From Chamaesiphon sp031376885 (lineage in GTDB: Bacteria; Cyanobacteriota; Cyanobacteriia; Cyanobacteriales; Chamaesiphonaceae), in NCBI GenBank assembly GCA_031376885.1, contig JANMEL010000030.1, positions 1-64,000 of the forward strand: DNA of 64,000 nucleotides. Direction: 5' to 3'. Below the pieces are notes generated by a model that had not been told where the DNA came from, made no database searches, and saw only the letters and a program-made list of their open reading frames with translations. The first letter of the stretch is position 1. Every line of letters starts with the position of its first letter. The translations under genes were made by a program, and so were the position numbers. This document shows positions 51,541 through 60,291 of the stretch, piece by piece.

Positions 51541-54054
51541 ATGCCAATGCCCGTTTCTACTCCAATTTTGACACGTCGCCCTCAATTGCTCGCGCCTGCG
51601 GGAAACTGGGAATGTGCTAAGGCAGCCGTCGAGAATGGCGCGGATGCCATCTATTTTGGATTGGAGCGGTTCAATGCCAGAATGCGGGCGGAGAACTTTA
51701 CAGAGGCAGATTTGCCGGAGCTGATGTCATGGTTGCATCAGCGGGGGGTGAAGGGATATGTGACTTTGAATACTTTGGTGTTTAGTCAGGAATTGGGGGC
51801 GGCGGAGCAGTATTTACGGAGTATTATTTTAGCTGGTGTAGATGCGGCGATCGTTCAGGATATTGGTATTTGTCGATCGATTCGTCATTTATCACCAGAT
51901 TTTCCGATTCATGCTTCGACTCAGATGACGATAACGAGTGCGGCGGGTGTGGAATTCGCCCATGAGTTGGGGTGTAATTTGGTGGTGTTGGCACGGGAAT
52001 GTTCGCTCAAGGAAATTGAGAAGATTGGCGAACAATTAGTCGATCGAGATATTTCGATTCCGTTGGAAGTTTTTGTACATGGGGCGTTGTGTGTTGCTTA
52101 TTCTGGGCAATGTTTGACGAGTGAATCTTTGGGTGGTCGATCGGCAAATCGCGGCGAATGCGCTCAGGCTTGTCGGATGCCTTACGATCTGATTGTAGAC
52201 GGTGAGGTTTATCATTTGGGCGATCGCAAGTATTTACTTAGTCCCCAAGATTTGGCGGGGCTGAGTATATTACCGGAGATTGTCAAAAGTGGCGTGAGTT
52301 GTCTCAAGATTGAGGGGCGATTGAAGACACCGGAATATGTGGCTAGTGTGACGCGAATTTATCGGGAAGCTTTGGATCGGATTGTGGCAGATTTGGGGGC
52401 GCAAGTTGTACCGGAGCGAGATTTATATAGTTTGGAAATGGCTTTTTCGCGGGGATTATATACGGGATGGTTTGATGGGATTGATAATCAGGCTTTGGTA
52501 CATGCTCGATTTGGGAAAAAGCGGGGGGTATATTTAGGAACGGTAAGTAGAGTTTATGTCGATCGCGAGGCAATTACTATCGATCCAATTGTACCGATTA
52601 AAGCTGGTGATGGGGTAGTGTTCGATTGCGGACATCCAGAGATGAAGGAAGAAGGGGGGCGGGTTTACGAGGTATTTAAGGGCGGACAGAATTATACCGA
52701 AACCATGCTGACATTTGGTAGAGGTGCTGTCAATTTCCGGCAGGTATATATAGGCGACAAAGTTTGGAAAACTAGCGATCCAGAATTAGAAAAACAAGTC
52801 CGTCAAACTTATGCCGGAGACATCCCCCAAGTTCAACGTTCGATCGATTTAGAGATCCATGGAGCGGTAAACCAACCATTAACGGCGATCGCCCGTGACG
52901 AAATGGGACATACTATCAAAGTAGAATCAGAAATACTATTAGTCCCCGCCGAAAAACAACCCCTAACTACTGATAAACTAATCTCCCAATTGGGGCGACT
53001 GGGAAACACCCCATTTAGCTTAGGAAATCTGACTAATTCGATCGATGGCGATCTAATGTTACCTGTCAGCGCACTCAATCATCTGCGCCGAGAAATAGTA
53101 ACTAAATTAACTGAACTACGCAGCCAACCAAAACAATGGCAAATATCCCCAACTAACCAACTCAAAGATCTCCTTCCCCCATCTGGAAACACTTATCTCC
53201 AACCACCCCAACTAATCGCCCTAGTCCGTAAATTAGACCAAATTCCAGCCGCGATCGAATCTGGTATCGCCACCATCTATTGCGAACTAGAAGATCCGCG
53301 TAAATACCGCGAAGCCGTCGCCTTAGTTCGCGCTGCAAAACAACATCAATCTATTCGACCCCAAATATTTGTCGCCCCACCACGGATTACCAAATCCGGC
53401 GAAAACTGGATTCTAGAACAAGTATTATCGAGCGATGCTGATGGTTATTTGATCCGCAACTACGATCACCTAGAGTTTTTTAAAACCCAACGCTGTATCG
53501 GCGATTTTGCCCTCAACGTCGCCAATCCCCTCACCGCCGACTACTTTTACCAAAACTATACTTTGGAGCGGCTGACGGCCTCCTACGACCTAAATATCGA
53601 CCAATTAACCGCCCTAATCCGCAGTTGTCCCCGCGATTGGTTTGAAGTGACAGTCCATCAACATATGCCAATGTTCCATATGGAACACTGCGTCTTTTGT
53701 GCCTTCCTATCTGAAGGTACCAATTATACCAATTGCGGTCGTCCCTGCGACGAACATCAAGTCAAATTACGCGACAGAATCGGTACAGATCATCTATTAC
53801 TCGCTGATGCTGGTTGTCGAAATACCGTATTTAATGGTGTCGCTCAAACTGGTGCTGAATATATCCACCGTTTGATCCAATTAGGCATGTACAATTTTCG
53901 ACTAGAATTTGTAAATGAGACACCCGCCGAAATCATTCAGACGATCGGTTATTATCAACAATTATTAGGCGGTCAAATTAGCGGTACCGACTTGTGGCAA
54001 AGTTTACAGTTGAGTAATCAATTAGGTGTGACTCGCGGCACATTGGGAGTATAA
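51541..54054 (+). CDS. Peptidase U32 family protein, RlhA-like
   Basis: About 837 residues when started at the ATG at 51541 (MPMPVSTPILTRRPQLLAPAGNWE); the frame is open to 51499. The U32 domain has LLAPAGNWECAKAAVENGADAIYFG, CLTSESLGGRSANRGECAQACRMPYD with clustered cysteines, and GVSCLKIEGRLKTPEYVA. A long C-terminal collagenase-like region with MEHCVFCAFLS and NCGRPCDEH cysteine pairs follows. U32 proteins of this long type include RlhA, which hydroxylates 23S rRNA C2501 in E. coli. That role is an inference here; a protease role is the historic label. Confidence 0.88.
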   Translation: MPMPVSTPILTRRPQLLAPAGNWECAKAAVENGADAIYFGLERFNARMRAENFTEADLPELMSWLHQRGVKGYVTLNTLVFSQELGAAEQYLRSIILAGVDAAIVQDIGICRSIRHLSPDFPIHASTQMTITSAAGVEFAHELGCNLVVLARECSLKEIEKIGEQLVDRDISIPLEVFVHGALCVAYSGQCLTSESLGGRSANRGECAQACRMPYDLIVDGEVYHLGDRKYLLSPQDLAGLSILPEIVKSGVSCLKIEGRLKTPEYVASVTRIYREALDRIVADLGAQVVPERDLYSLEMAFSRGLYTGWFDGIDNQALVHARFGKKRGVYLGTVSRVYVDREAITIDPIVPIKAGDGVVFDCGHPEMKEEGGRVYEVFKGGQNYTETMLTFGRGAVNFRQVYIGDKVWKTSDPELEKQVRQTYAGDIPQVQRSIDLEIHGAVNQPLTAIARDEMGHTIKVESEILLVPAEKQPLTTDKLISQLGRLGNTPFSLGNLTNSIDGDLMLPVSALNHLRREIVTKLTELRSQPKQWQISPTNQLKDLLPPSGNTYLQPPQLIALVRKLDQIPAAIESGIATIYCELEDPRKYREAVALVRAAKQHQSIRPQIFVAPPRITKSGENWILEQVLSSDADGYLIRNYDHLEFFKTQRCIGDFALNVANPLTADYFYQNYTLERLTASYDLNIDQLTALIRSCPRDWFEVTVHQHMPMFHMEHCVFCAFLSEGTNYTNCGRPCDEHQVKLRDRIGTDHLLLADAGCRNTVFNGVAQTGAEYIHRLIQLGMYNFRLEFVNETPAEIIQTIGYYQQLLGGQISGTDLWQSLQLSNQLGVTRGTLGV

Positions 54055-54090
54055 AGATTCCCGACTTCTTCGAGAGAAGTCGGGGATCTT
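54054..54090. terminator. Hairpin between the U32 gene and cpcG
   Basis: AAGATTCCCGACTTCT (54054-54069), a five-base loop, and AGAAGTCGGGGATCTT (54075-54090) form a 16-bp stem with one wobble position. It serves convergent transcripts. The core is the same as at 20838-20870. Confidence 0.8.
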
Positions 54091-54099
54091 TGATGATAA

Positions 54100-54846
54100 T
54101 TAACGACGAGGAACTAGGTTGAGATAATCAAGATTGAATGTGGAGAGTGTTTGTGGGCTACCACCTTGAGAAGTGAGACTTTTTGCCATTCCCAAGAATA
54201 GTTGAGGATCGCCAGTTTTGGGTTTCTTGTCGGTAGCAGTATAATTGCGAACGACATTTTGCCAGGAAGCTTTGGGGAATCCTAGTTGATTGCGATGGTA
54301 AGCACCATAACGAGGGGATTTGATATTAAAAGGTAATTCACTTGCTCCAGAAGGCAATACCCGACGACGTTGATAGGGAACGATGCTATCACCGAAATTC
54401 TCCAAATATTCGTCGCTATTGAGCAAGTCATTAATGAAACCAGTCCGACCTTTATTAACAACAACGATCGACCAAGCGATTTTTTCCCGTTCGCTATATA
54501 CATCGCGCCCTAGCACTTTTTGAACGCAATGTTCGACGAACCGATAGTTGTTATTTAGGTTGTAAAAACTCTTGGTAAAAGTATCCGAAAGACACAAACC
54601 ACGAATAAAGTCGCGAACCGTAATTTGTCCGCTCCGAAGTTGAGATTCTAAGAATTTTTCGCGATCTGCTGCGAAAGCATGAAAGAAAATCTGCCGATAG
54701 GCAACTCCAATCAGATCGTCGAGTTGACTAGGGGATAGTAAATTGTCAGTAGAAAACACTCTGGGTTGTTCGTCACCTGGGGTTTCATAACCAGCAACAC
54801 GGGTGTTTTTGCTCGATGGTGTGTATTCTAATAATGGAATCGGCAT
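54100..54846 (-). CDS. cpcG: Phycobilisome rod-core linker polypeptide CpcG
   Basis: CpcG attaches phycocyanin rods to the allophycocyanin core. The 248-residue protein begins MPIPLLEYTPSSKNTRVAGYE, typical for CpcG, then carries the PBS linker domain (residues about 30-180; LDDLIGVAYRQIFFHAFAADREKFLESQLRSG, DFIRGLCLSDTFTKSFYNLNNNYRFVEHCVQKVLGR). The C-terminal portion (residues about 190-248) is the core-binding part. No phycobiliprotein genes are adjacent, so it is separated from the cpc operon. Confidence 0.96.
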   Translation of the reverse strand: MPIPLLEYTPSSKNTRVAGYETPGDEQPRVFSTDNLLSPSQLDDLIGVAYRQIFFHAFAADREKFLESQLRSGQITVRDFIRGLCLSDTFTKSFYNLNNNYRFVEHCVQKVLGRDVYSEREKIAWSIVVVNKGRTGFINDLLNSDEYLENFGDSIVPYQRRRVLPSGASELPFNIKSPRYGAYHRNQLGFPKASWQNVVRNYTATDKKPKTGDPQLFLGMAKSLTSQGGSPQTLSTFNLDYLNLVPRR

Positions 54847-54992
54847 ATGTTTAAAGCTTTCTGCTCAAGAAACTTTACAATTTTTCTCATCATAGTCTCG
54901 ATCGACTCTCTACTCTCGATCCTAGACCGAAAATATTACATTCCTTAATTTTCCTCAACCTTAGGGGGAGGGGGTGAAGGGGGATGTGAATT

Positions 54993-55298
54993 TTACCAAT
55001 CATCTTCGACTACTGCTCCTGGTAGTCGCAATTTGGGAAATCGATAAAAGGTATCGCCATCGGGATCTACTTCGGGGATGCCATCGAGCAAGCGGATTTG
55101 TTCTTCCAGAAATATTTTGGCTGTCTGACTGCTGACTTCCGAACTAGCCATCAATTGAATCAACGCGATACAACTATCTTGCTGTCGGAGTAGATTATAA
55201 AAGGCTGTCTCTAGGCGTTTGCGTCGATCGGCTCGATCGATTAGTGTGGCTATCCCCGCCCCTAAAGCCAACAAAATTGATAATTGAATCCAGCCCAT
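54993..55298 (-). CDS. Small membrane-anchored protein, unknown function
   Basis: The 101-residue protein has an N-terminal hydrophobic helix (WIQLSILLALGAGIATLI) followed by a basic stretch (DRADRRKRLE) and a helical domain, ending in an acidic tail. No family recognised. It lies between cpcG and the Uma2 gene on the same strand. Confidence 0.6.
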   Translation of the reverse strand: MGWIQLSILLALGAGIATLIDRADRRKRLETAFYNLLRQQDSCIALIQLMASSEVSSQTAKIFLEEQIRLLDGIPEVDPDGDTFYRFPKLRLPGAVVEDDW

Positions 55299-55373
55299 AG
55301 CCCTCTATTTGGCGATCGATAGTCTATCTAAGTATACTCACATCTTACAGAAACTAGTCGGATCGGGGGTGAA

Positions 55374-56084
55374 CTAGTCAGGATCGATGCCCAGAGCACG
55401 TAATTTTGCCGCTAGGCGATCGGCTCGTCGGCGTTCGAGTTCGGCTCGTTGGCGTTCGAGTTCGATTAAGCCATCGGCACGTTCGATTTGTTCGTCAGGA
55501 GTGGGATAGCGTTTACCATCTCGATCGTACCAGTACAACCATTCCCGCGTCAATCGGTCATAGCTGGCGCGCTCGCTGCCAATACCGAGGTGAATTTCTG
55601 GCATCCAGATTGGATTGCCATCTTGTAACTGGTATTTGCCATTGACAAGCTTATATATCTCTAGTTTGGCTTTACGGCGGCGTTTGGGGTTGTAAATGAC
55701 GTAGTAAAGTACGCCCATGCGTGTATATTCATCGAGTTTAGTGGTGTATTCACCACCTGGTCTAGTGGAGACTACTTCGAGTACCAGTATTGGCAGTATT
55801 TCCTCTTCCCAGAGTAAGTAGCTTAGGCGTAAATCCTCGTCATAGTGTCGCGCTACATTTAAGCATAAAAAGCCATCAGGGACAATTGGCGGTCGTTCTG
55901 GGTCGGTATAGATGCCCATGTCAATGCCAAAGAACCAGTCCATCCGCTCGTTCCAGAGGATTCTTAAAATTGACTTGAGCAGGCTGGGGATGAGTTCTTG
56001 AAGTTCGTTATCCACGGGAGTGTCGTCGGAGCAGGGTAGTTCGTCGGCAGTGGGTAAGTATCTGGGTAACTCGTACTGATACAT
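55374..56084 (-). CDS. Uma2-family (DUF820) nuclease-like protein
   Basis: I start at the ATG at 56084 (MYQYELPRYLPTADELPC), giving 236 residues; the frame is open to 56219 but the extra residues are not Uma2-like. Visible features are the PDGFLCLNVARHY acidic site, ILVLEVVSTRPGGEYTTKLDEYTRMGVLYYVIYNP (core restriction-endonuclease-like residues), and a C-terminal charged ER-rich coil with ALGIDPD end. Cyanobacteria carry many Uma2 genes of unknown role. Confidence 0.85.
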   Translation of the reverse strand: MYQYELPRYLPTADELPCSDDTPVDNELQELIPSLLKSILRILWNERMDWFFGIDMGIYTDPERPPIVPDGFLCLNVARHYDEDLRLSYLLWEEEILPILVLEVVSTRPGGEYTTKLDEYTRMGVLYYVIYNPKRRRKAKLEIYKLVNGKYQLQDGNPIWMPEIHLGIGSERASYDRLTREWLYWYDRDGKRYPTPDEQIERADGLIELERQRAELERRRADRLAAKLRALGIDPD

Positions 56085-56279
56085 GGCGAAGGCTGATTGA
56101 ATGAGTGACTGGACTCGACTTGGCACTATTTTACCACAACTGAAAGTATGAAAAGATCCAGTTCCAGACCGATTTTGGTGACAAGGGGTGAAGCGATCGC
56201 CGATAATGACACTGGACATTAACGATCGAGTTCAGTTCACCAAAACATTGTGACGAGTTACGAGTTATTTTAAACTACC

Positions 56280-57908
56280 GTGGATGAACATCCCTCTCTA
56301 AATATTGCGGTTGCTAGGTTAGCGGCAACCGAGTCTAGTAACTATGCCATTTGGGTACTCAGGGCACCATATCCTGGTGGCTACGCGATCGAAAACTCCC
56401 ATTGGACGATCGATCTGACACAGATTTGGCTGGCTTGGCAAGGATTGTTTAGCCCTGGTAGTCAACCGTACTGTTTGCCATGTCATCAAAATACCATTAT
56501 CCCCCAACTAGATCTCGCTTCTAGTCACAGTGAAGGTGCCGACATTCAGGTGCAAAGCTATAGCAGCAGCTTGATGCAGCATTTGGGACTAAACTTGTGG
56601 CAGTGGATGTTTCGCGGTCAAGTGGGAAATGCTTTCGCCCAAAGTCATGGCATCGCCATCGGTCAAAATAAACCCCTCAGATTGCGCCTAGAAGTCCGCG
56701 ATCCTGACTTGATACCCTTACCTTGGGAAATAGTTCGATCGCAGCCTGGAAAGCCTGCTATCGCCCTCAGCCAGCAAGTATTATTCAGTCGGACTACCAG
56801 CGATGTAGATCCACTCCCGCCCCAAAGACTCGATCGCGGGATTAAAATTTTATTGGTACTCGGTCAAAATAAGAGTGGTAATCGCGAACTAAATTTGCAC
56901 CAAGAAGCTGTCAGTATCGCTCAAATCTTGGCGAATACCATCCCTAGCGGCTTCAATCCCCCCAACCGACTCAATCCCGCCGCTTGTCAAGTCGATACCC
57001 TCGTACAGCCTACTCCAGACGCGCTGATTGCTGCCTTGGAGAGTCGGCAGTACAATGTTTTTTTCTATGCTGGGCATGGAATGCCTGGGCCAGAGGGAGG
57101 GTTATTAGTACTCGATGATGGGTATAATCTTAATGGCAGTGAGTTGGCGCAAGTTTTGGTTCGGCGCGGTGTAAAACTAGCTGTATTTAATACTTGTTGG
57201 GGTGCTCAACCTTATCGCGTCGGACAGCAAACCGTTCCTCGAAGCAGTCTGGCTGAGGTATTGCTACATCATGGGGTACCTGCGGTGTTGGCGATGCGGG
57301 ATACGATCGCCGATCGTGAAGCTCTGAGCTTTATTCAGACATTTACCCAGGCGTTGGCGCACCGGATCTGTATCGACGAAGCAACGGCGATCGCTAGACA
57401 GCAATTACTGACCCTCTACAAGTACAATCAACCGGCATGGACGTTACCGATTCTGTACATGCACCCAGAGTTTAATGGAGAATTAATTCGACCATTAGCT
57501 GAAGTCATTACTCAGATTCCATCTTTTCCCCATCAAATTCCTCGCGCTCATCTGAGATCGATCGACGAACATATCCTCCCCAATTATCCCATCGTTGGGG
57601 GTGTGATGCGTGTCGGTCGATCGATCGATAATGACTTGGTGCTCTACGAACCTTGGGTATCCCAACGTCATGGCGAAATCATCTACCGCTCCCCCACAAC
57701 AGGCGATCCTAGCACTGGAACTTACTCTCTGCGCGACTTTTCCCGCTTTGGTAGTTACATCCTCTCCAGTGAAGGTAAATGGCTCAAAGTTCATACCCAA
57801 GAATTTCCGCTTCAGTCGGGAATGCAGCTCAAATTTGGCAGTGAGGAAGGGCAGATCCTAGAATTTACGATCGACCTATCAGAGCCAAACAGCCAAAAAC
57901 CAGACTAG
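56280..57908 (+). CDS. CHAT-domain protease-like protein fused to an FHA domain
   Basis: The CHAT (caspase-like) domain has its catalytic dyad at His266 (FFYAGHGMP) and Cys306 (FNTCWGA). The C-terminal part (residues about 440-530) is a forkhead-associated domain, with MRVGRSIDNDLVLYE and VSQRHGEIIYR matching the GR..S.N/D...HxxI pattern that binds phosphothreonine. The start is GTG at 56280; no ATG lies close by. A CHAT-FHA fusion suggests activation or targeting by Ser/Thr phosphorylation, and a Hanks-type kinase gene lies at 10731, though a functional link is only a guess. Confidence 0.85.
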   Translation: MDEHPSLNIAVARLAATESSNYAIWVLRAPYPGGYAIENSHWTIDLTQIWLAWQGLFSPGSQPYCLPCHQNTIIPQLDLASSHSEGADIQVQSYSSSLMQHLGLNLWQWMFRGQVGNAFAQSHGIAIGQNKPLRLRLEVRDPDLIPLPWEIVRSQPGKPAIALSQQVLFSRTTSDVDPLPPQRLDRGIKILLVLGQNKSGNRELNLHQEAVSIAQILANTIPSGFNPPNRLNPAACQVDTLVQPTPDALIAALESRQYNVFFYAGHGMPGPEGGLLVLDDGYNLNGSELAQVLVRRGVKLAVFNTCWGAQPYRVGQQTVPRSSLAEVLLHHGVPAVLAMRDTIADREALSFIQTFTQALAHRICIDEATAIARQQLLTLYKYNQPAWTLPILYMHPEFNGELIRPLAEVITQIPSFPHQIPRAHLRSIDEHILPNYPIVGGVMRVGRSIDNDLVLYEPWVSQRHGEIIYRSPTTGDPSTGTYSLRDFSRFGSYILSSEGKWLKVHTQEFPLQSGMQLKFGSEEGQILEFTIDLSEPNSQKPD

Positions 57909-58257
57909 ACTTGGAATCGAACCCAAAACCCTTGTCCGAGTCTAGCCTATTGGTATACTTCGCGACAAAAACCCGTTCCACTTTTGCGGAATCGCCTAGT
58001 CATAAAATGTAGCTACGGACAGAGCCGAACGGATCCTTAGATAAACTTCGTTCCCAAAAAGTTCCTGAAGCTCCTCGACTCTGTTACACAAATTAATATA
58101 TTAACAACCAGAACAGATGTAGACGCTTCCGCTCTGGCGGAGGCTACGCCAACAAACCATTAGTGCATCAGTTTTCCCAAACTGACCCCTGACCCCCGAT
58201 CCCTGACCCCTGCTATATTAACAACCAAACCACATCGCCCCAGCCAGGAGAGCAAAC
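57909..58257. other. Intergenic region with dispersed element copy 2
   Basis: No gene is visible. 58113-58217 is the second copy of the dispersed palindromic element with heptamer tail (copy 1 at 22618-22730), ending directly before the next gene's leader. Confidence 0.7.
58113..58217. repeat. Dispersed element with palindromic core and heptamer tail, copy 2
   Basis: The first 52 bases are identical to 22618-22669. Similarity continues through TTTCCCAA and a CTGACCC/CCTGACCC tail, ending CTATATTA. It sits immediately upstream of the 58258 gene. Confidence 0.85.
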
Positions 58258-58875
58258 ATGACCTTCGTTCCTCACACACTCACTGCTACAGAAGCTGACT
58301 TTGAAGCCGATTTAATTCAAACTCTCCTTGCCCCAAATCCAGACAATTATCCGTGGAACCCCGCAGACTCAGCCACCGTCGAGTATTATGAACGTTCGGA
58401 TCGTGAGTTTATTTTCGATGATTGGTCGGATGAAGAAATCGGGGAGAGATCCCAATCTTTTTTCACTCAGATTCAATCCTGTTGGGCGAATCTACCCTCT
58501 CCAATAGTAGACAATAACCCCCTGACCGCACTGACTGCCAAATTTGGCTCTAGAGTACCACAACAGTGGTTGGAAGCGATCGCTCTCAAAGTTACCAGTA
58601 CGATTGATTTTAATCTCGAACCTGCAGAACAATTAGTTCAGTCGGTGCAAGATTTGTTATCAAACTGGGCGATGGAAGATTTATTGGTGATGGCTCGCCC
58701 GTATGCTTATGCTATGCGTTGCGATCCTGGCGTAAACGATCCCGATCGCATCGTTCGTCCTCTAAATTGGTTAGAATTGACAGAAGTAGAACGTGCAAAA
58801 CTAACGATCCTCATTGCTCAATATGCGATCGATACTACCAAGGTAGGATCGATAGCCCATGATACCGACTATTAA
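58258..58875 (+). CDS. Conserved hypothetical acidic protein
   Basis: The 205-residue soluble, acidic protein has no recognised domain. A WNPADSATVEYYERSDREFIFDDWSDEEI segment, a central WLEAIALKVTSTIDFNLEPAEQLVQSVQDLLSNW helix pair, and LLVMARPYAYAMR near residue 150 stand out. It has no signal peptide or membrane helix. It appears to be a cyanobacteria-type hypothetical protein. An AGGAG site seven bases upstream supports the ATG. Confidence 0.72.
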   Translation: MTFVPHTLTATEADFEADLIQTLLAPNPDNYPWNPADSATVEYYERSDREFIFDDWSDEEIGERSQSFFTQIQSCWANLPSPIVDNNPLTALTAKFGSRVPQQWLEAIALKVTSTIDFNLEPAEQLVQSVQDLLSNWAMEDLLVMARPYAYAMRCDPGVNDPDRIVRPLNWLELTEVERAKLTILIAQYAIDTTKVGSIAHDTDY

Positions 58876-58970
58876 GGTATTTTTGTCCCGATTCGATCGG
58901 TTGAGTAGTGAATCTTAGGATTGAGCTTGGAGTTTGAAGAATTTCCTAGATCGCTATTCTTGGTGATAAA

Positions 58971-59264
58971 ATGCAACAATACTTTTCCCTCCGCAATCGA
59001 ACAACACAAGGTTTTGGGATTCTGATTTTGGGACTCGCAATCTTTGAAATCGCTACCATCGCCAAAATCAACGAACAACAACAGCAAAGTCGCGCTCAAT
59101 TGACTGCGCCTCAGCTTGATCTAGTCAACCGAGAATTGGCCAAAGATGAGGCATTTCTCTACGACAATCCCAGTTTAGAAGAACCAATATATAAAAGGCT
59201 AACCGGAACAATTGAAAAATCACCAGATCCAACGTCTCGCCCTCAAAACAACAGTCAAAAATAA
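58971..59264 (+). CDS. Small membrane protein, unknown function
   Basis: The 97-residue protein has one N-terminal hydrophobic helix (GFGILILGLAIFEIATIA) and a soluble tail with a QQQQ stretch and Pro/Asn-rich end. It follows the 205-residue gene by 95 bases on the same strand. No family recognised. Confidence 0.55.
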   Translation: MQQYFSLRNRTTQGFGILILGLAIFEIATIAKINEQQQQSRAQLTAPQLDLVNRELAKDEAFLYDNPSLEEPIYKRLTGTIEKSPDPTSRPQNNSQK

Positions 59265-59301
59265 TCGATAGTAAGCACCCATATAGGGTGTTTACTATTG
59301 G

Positions 59302-60024
59302 TTATAAGGTATCTGGATCGACACCTAATTCTCGCAGCTTTGTATCTCGCTTATTTTTACCAATCTCTAGTTGTTGTTTCTGCATTTCCAGTTGTTGTTT
59401 CTGCATCTCTAGTTGGTTTTTTTCATTACGGATAAGATCGCGTTCTTGAGCAACAGTATTGAAAGTTTCAAAGATTTCTCCATTGGGATGAGTGAGTTGT
59501 AGCTCATTCTCAATTAAGTTAAAATGAATTCCCAAACGCGGACTAATCCAACCATCCATAGCATCAATACGTTCGAGATAAGAATCCTCACTTCGCTGAT
59601 AACCTTTGAGAATATATCGATCTGGATCGTAGATATAGTACTCCTCGACACCGCAACGAGCATAAATCTGTAATTTTCGATCCATTTCTCCCTCAGTATT
59701 ACCTGGCGAAAGAATCTCGAACACTACTTGGGGTGCGATATTATCTTCTACCCATTGTTTATAGGAACCTCGATCGCCTTTTGGTCTTCCAAATGCTACC
59801 ATTACATCTGGAGCGATTCTATACTTAGGATTCCCTTCTACAGGATACCATAACAAATCTCCTGCCACAAATACCAAATCATCATCGTGAAACAACCATT
59901 CTAGATTCCCCTGAATAGTCGCAATCCAACGAAATTGTTTAGTATTGTCCGCCATCGGTTGTCCGTCACTATCTGGGTAAATAATCCGATCGGTAGCTAG
60001 CATCTGAACTCTACTTTTGCTCAC
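59302..60024 (-). CDS. Uma2-family (DUF820) nuclease-like protein
   Basis: The 240-residue protein has the Uma2 pattern: RIAPDVMVAFGRPKGDRGSYKQW, APQVVFEILSPGNTEGEMDRKLQIYARCGVEEYYIYDPDR. The C-terminus is a coiled coil with a tandem QLEMQKQ repeat encoded by 21-bp repeats near 59369-59410, ending ELGVDPDTL. The ending resembles that of the other Uma2 protein in this window. Confidence 0.88.
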   Translation of the reverse strand: MSKSRVQMLATDRIIYPDSDGQPMADNTKQFRWIATIQGNLEWLFHDDDLVFVAGDLLWYPVEGNPKYRIAPDVMVAFGRPKGDRGSYKQWVEDNIAPQVVFEILSPGNTEGEMDRKLQIYARCGVEEYYIYDPDRYILKGYQRSEDSYLERIDAMDGWISPRLGIHFNLIENELQLTHPNGEIFETFNTVAQERDLIRNEKNQLEMQKQQLEMQKQQLEIGKNKRDTKLRELGVDPDTL

Positions 60025-60133
60025 TATACTTACCCCAATTATAACATTCGATCTGCAATTAAATAGTATCGATATATTACCATCTTAAATTTTTGAAAAC
60101 CAATCGGCATCTATTTCGATAGATTCAACCATT

Positions 60134-60266
60134 GTAACTGTTCAGGGGGGTAGGAAGTCAATGGGTTTGAGCCATTACTGAGGCGAAAAAATGGCTATTT
60201 AGTACCAAATTATGTCGGGTGAATCGCTTGAAACCCGCATTCTCTCATTACCCCCTGAACAGTTAC
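60134..60266. mobile_element. 133-bp MITE, IS66-type ends, with 8-bp target duplication
   Basis: The terminal inverted repeats start GTAACTGTTCAGGGGG on both ends, 16 bp perfect. The element is flanked directly by CAACCATT at 60126-60133 and 60267-60274. GTAA-starting ends and 8-bp duplications are the known features of the IS66 family. The interior has no coding capacity, so it must move with a transposase in trans. Confidence 0.9.
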
Positions 60267-60291
60267 CAACCATTTTCATGAGGATTGATAT

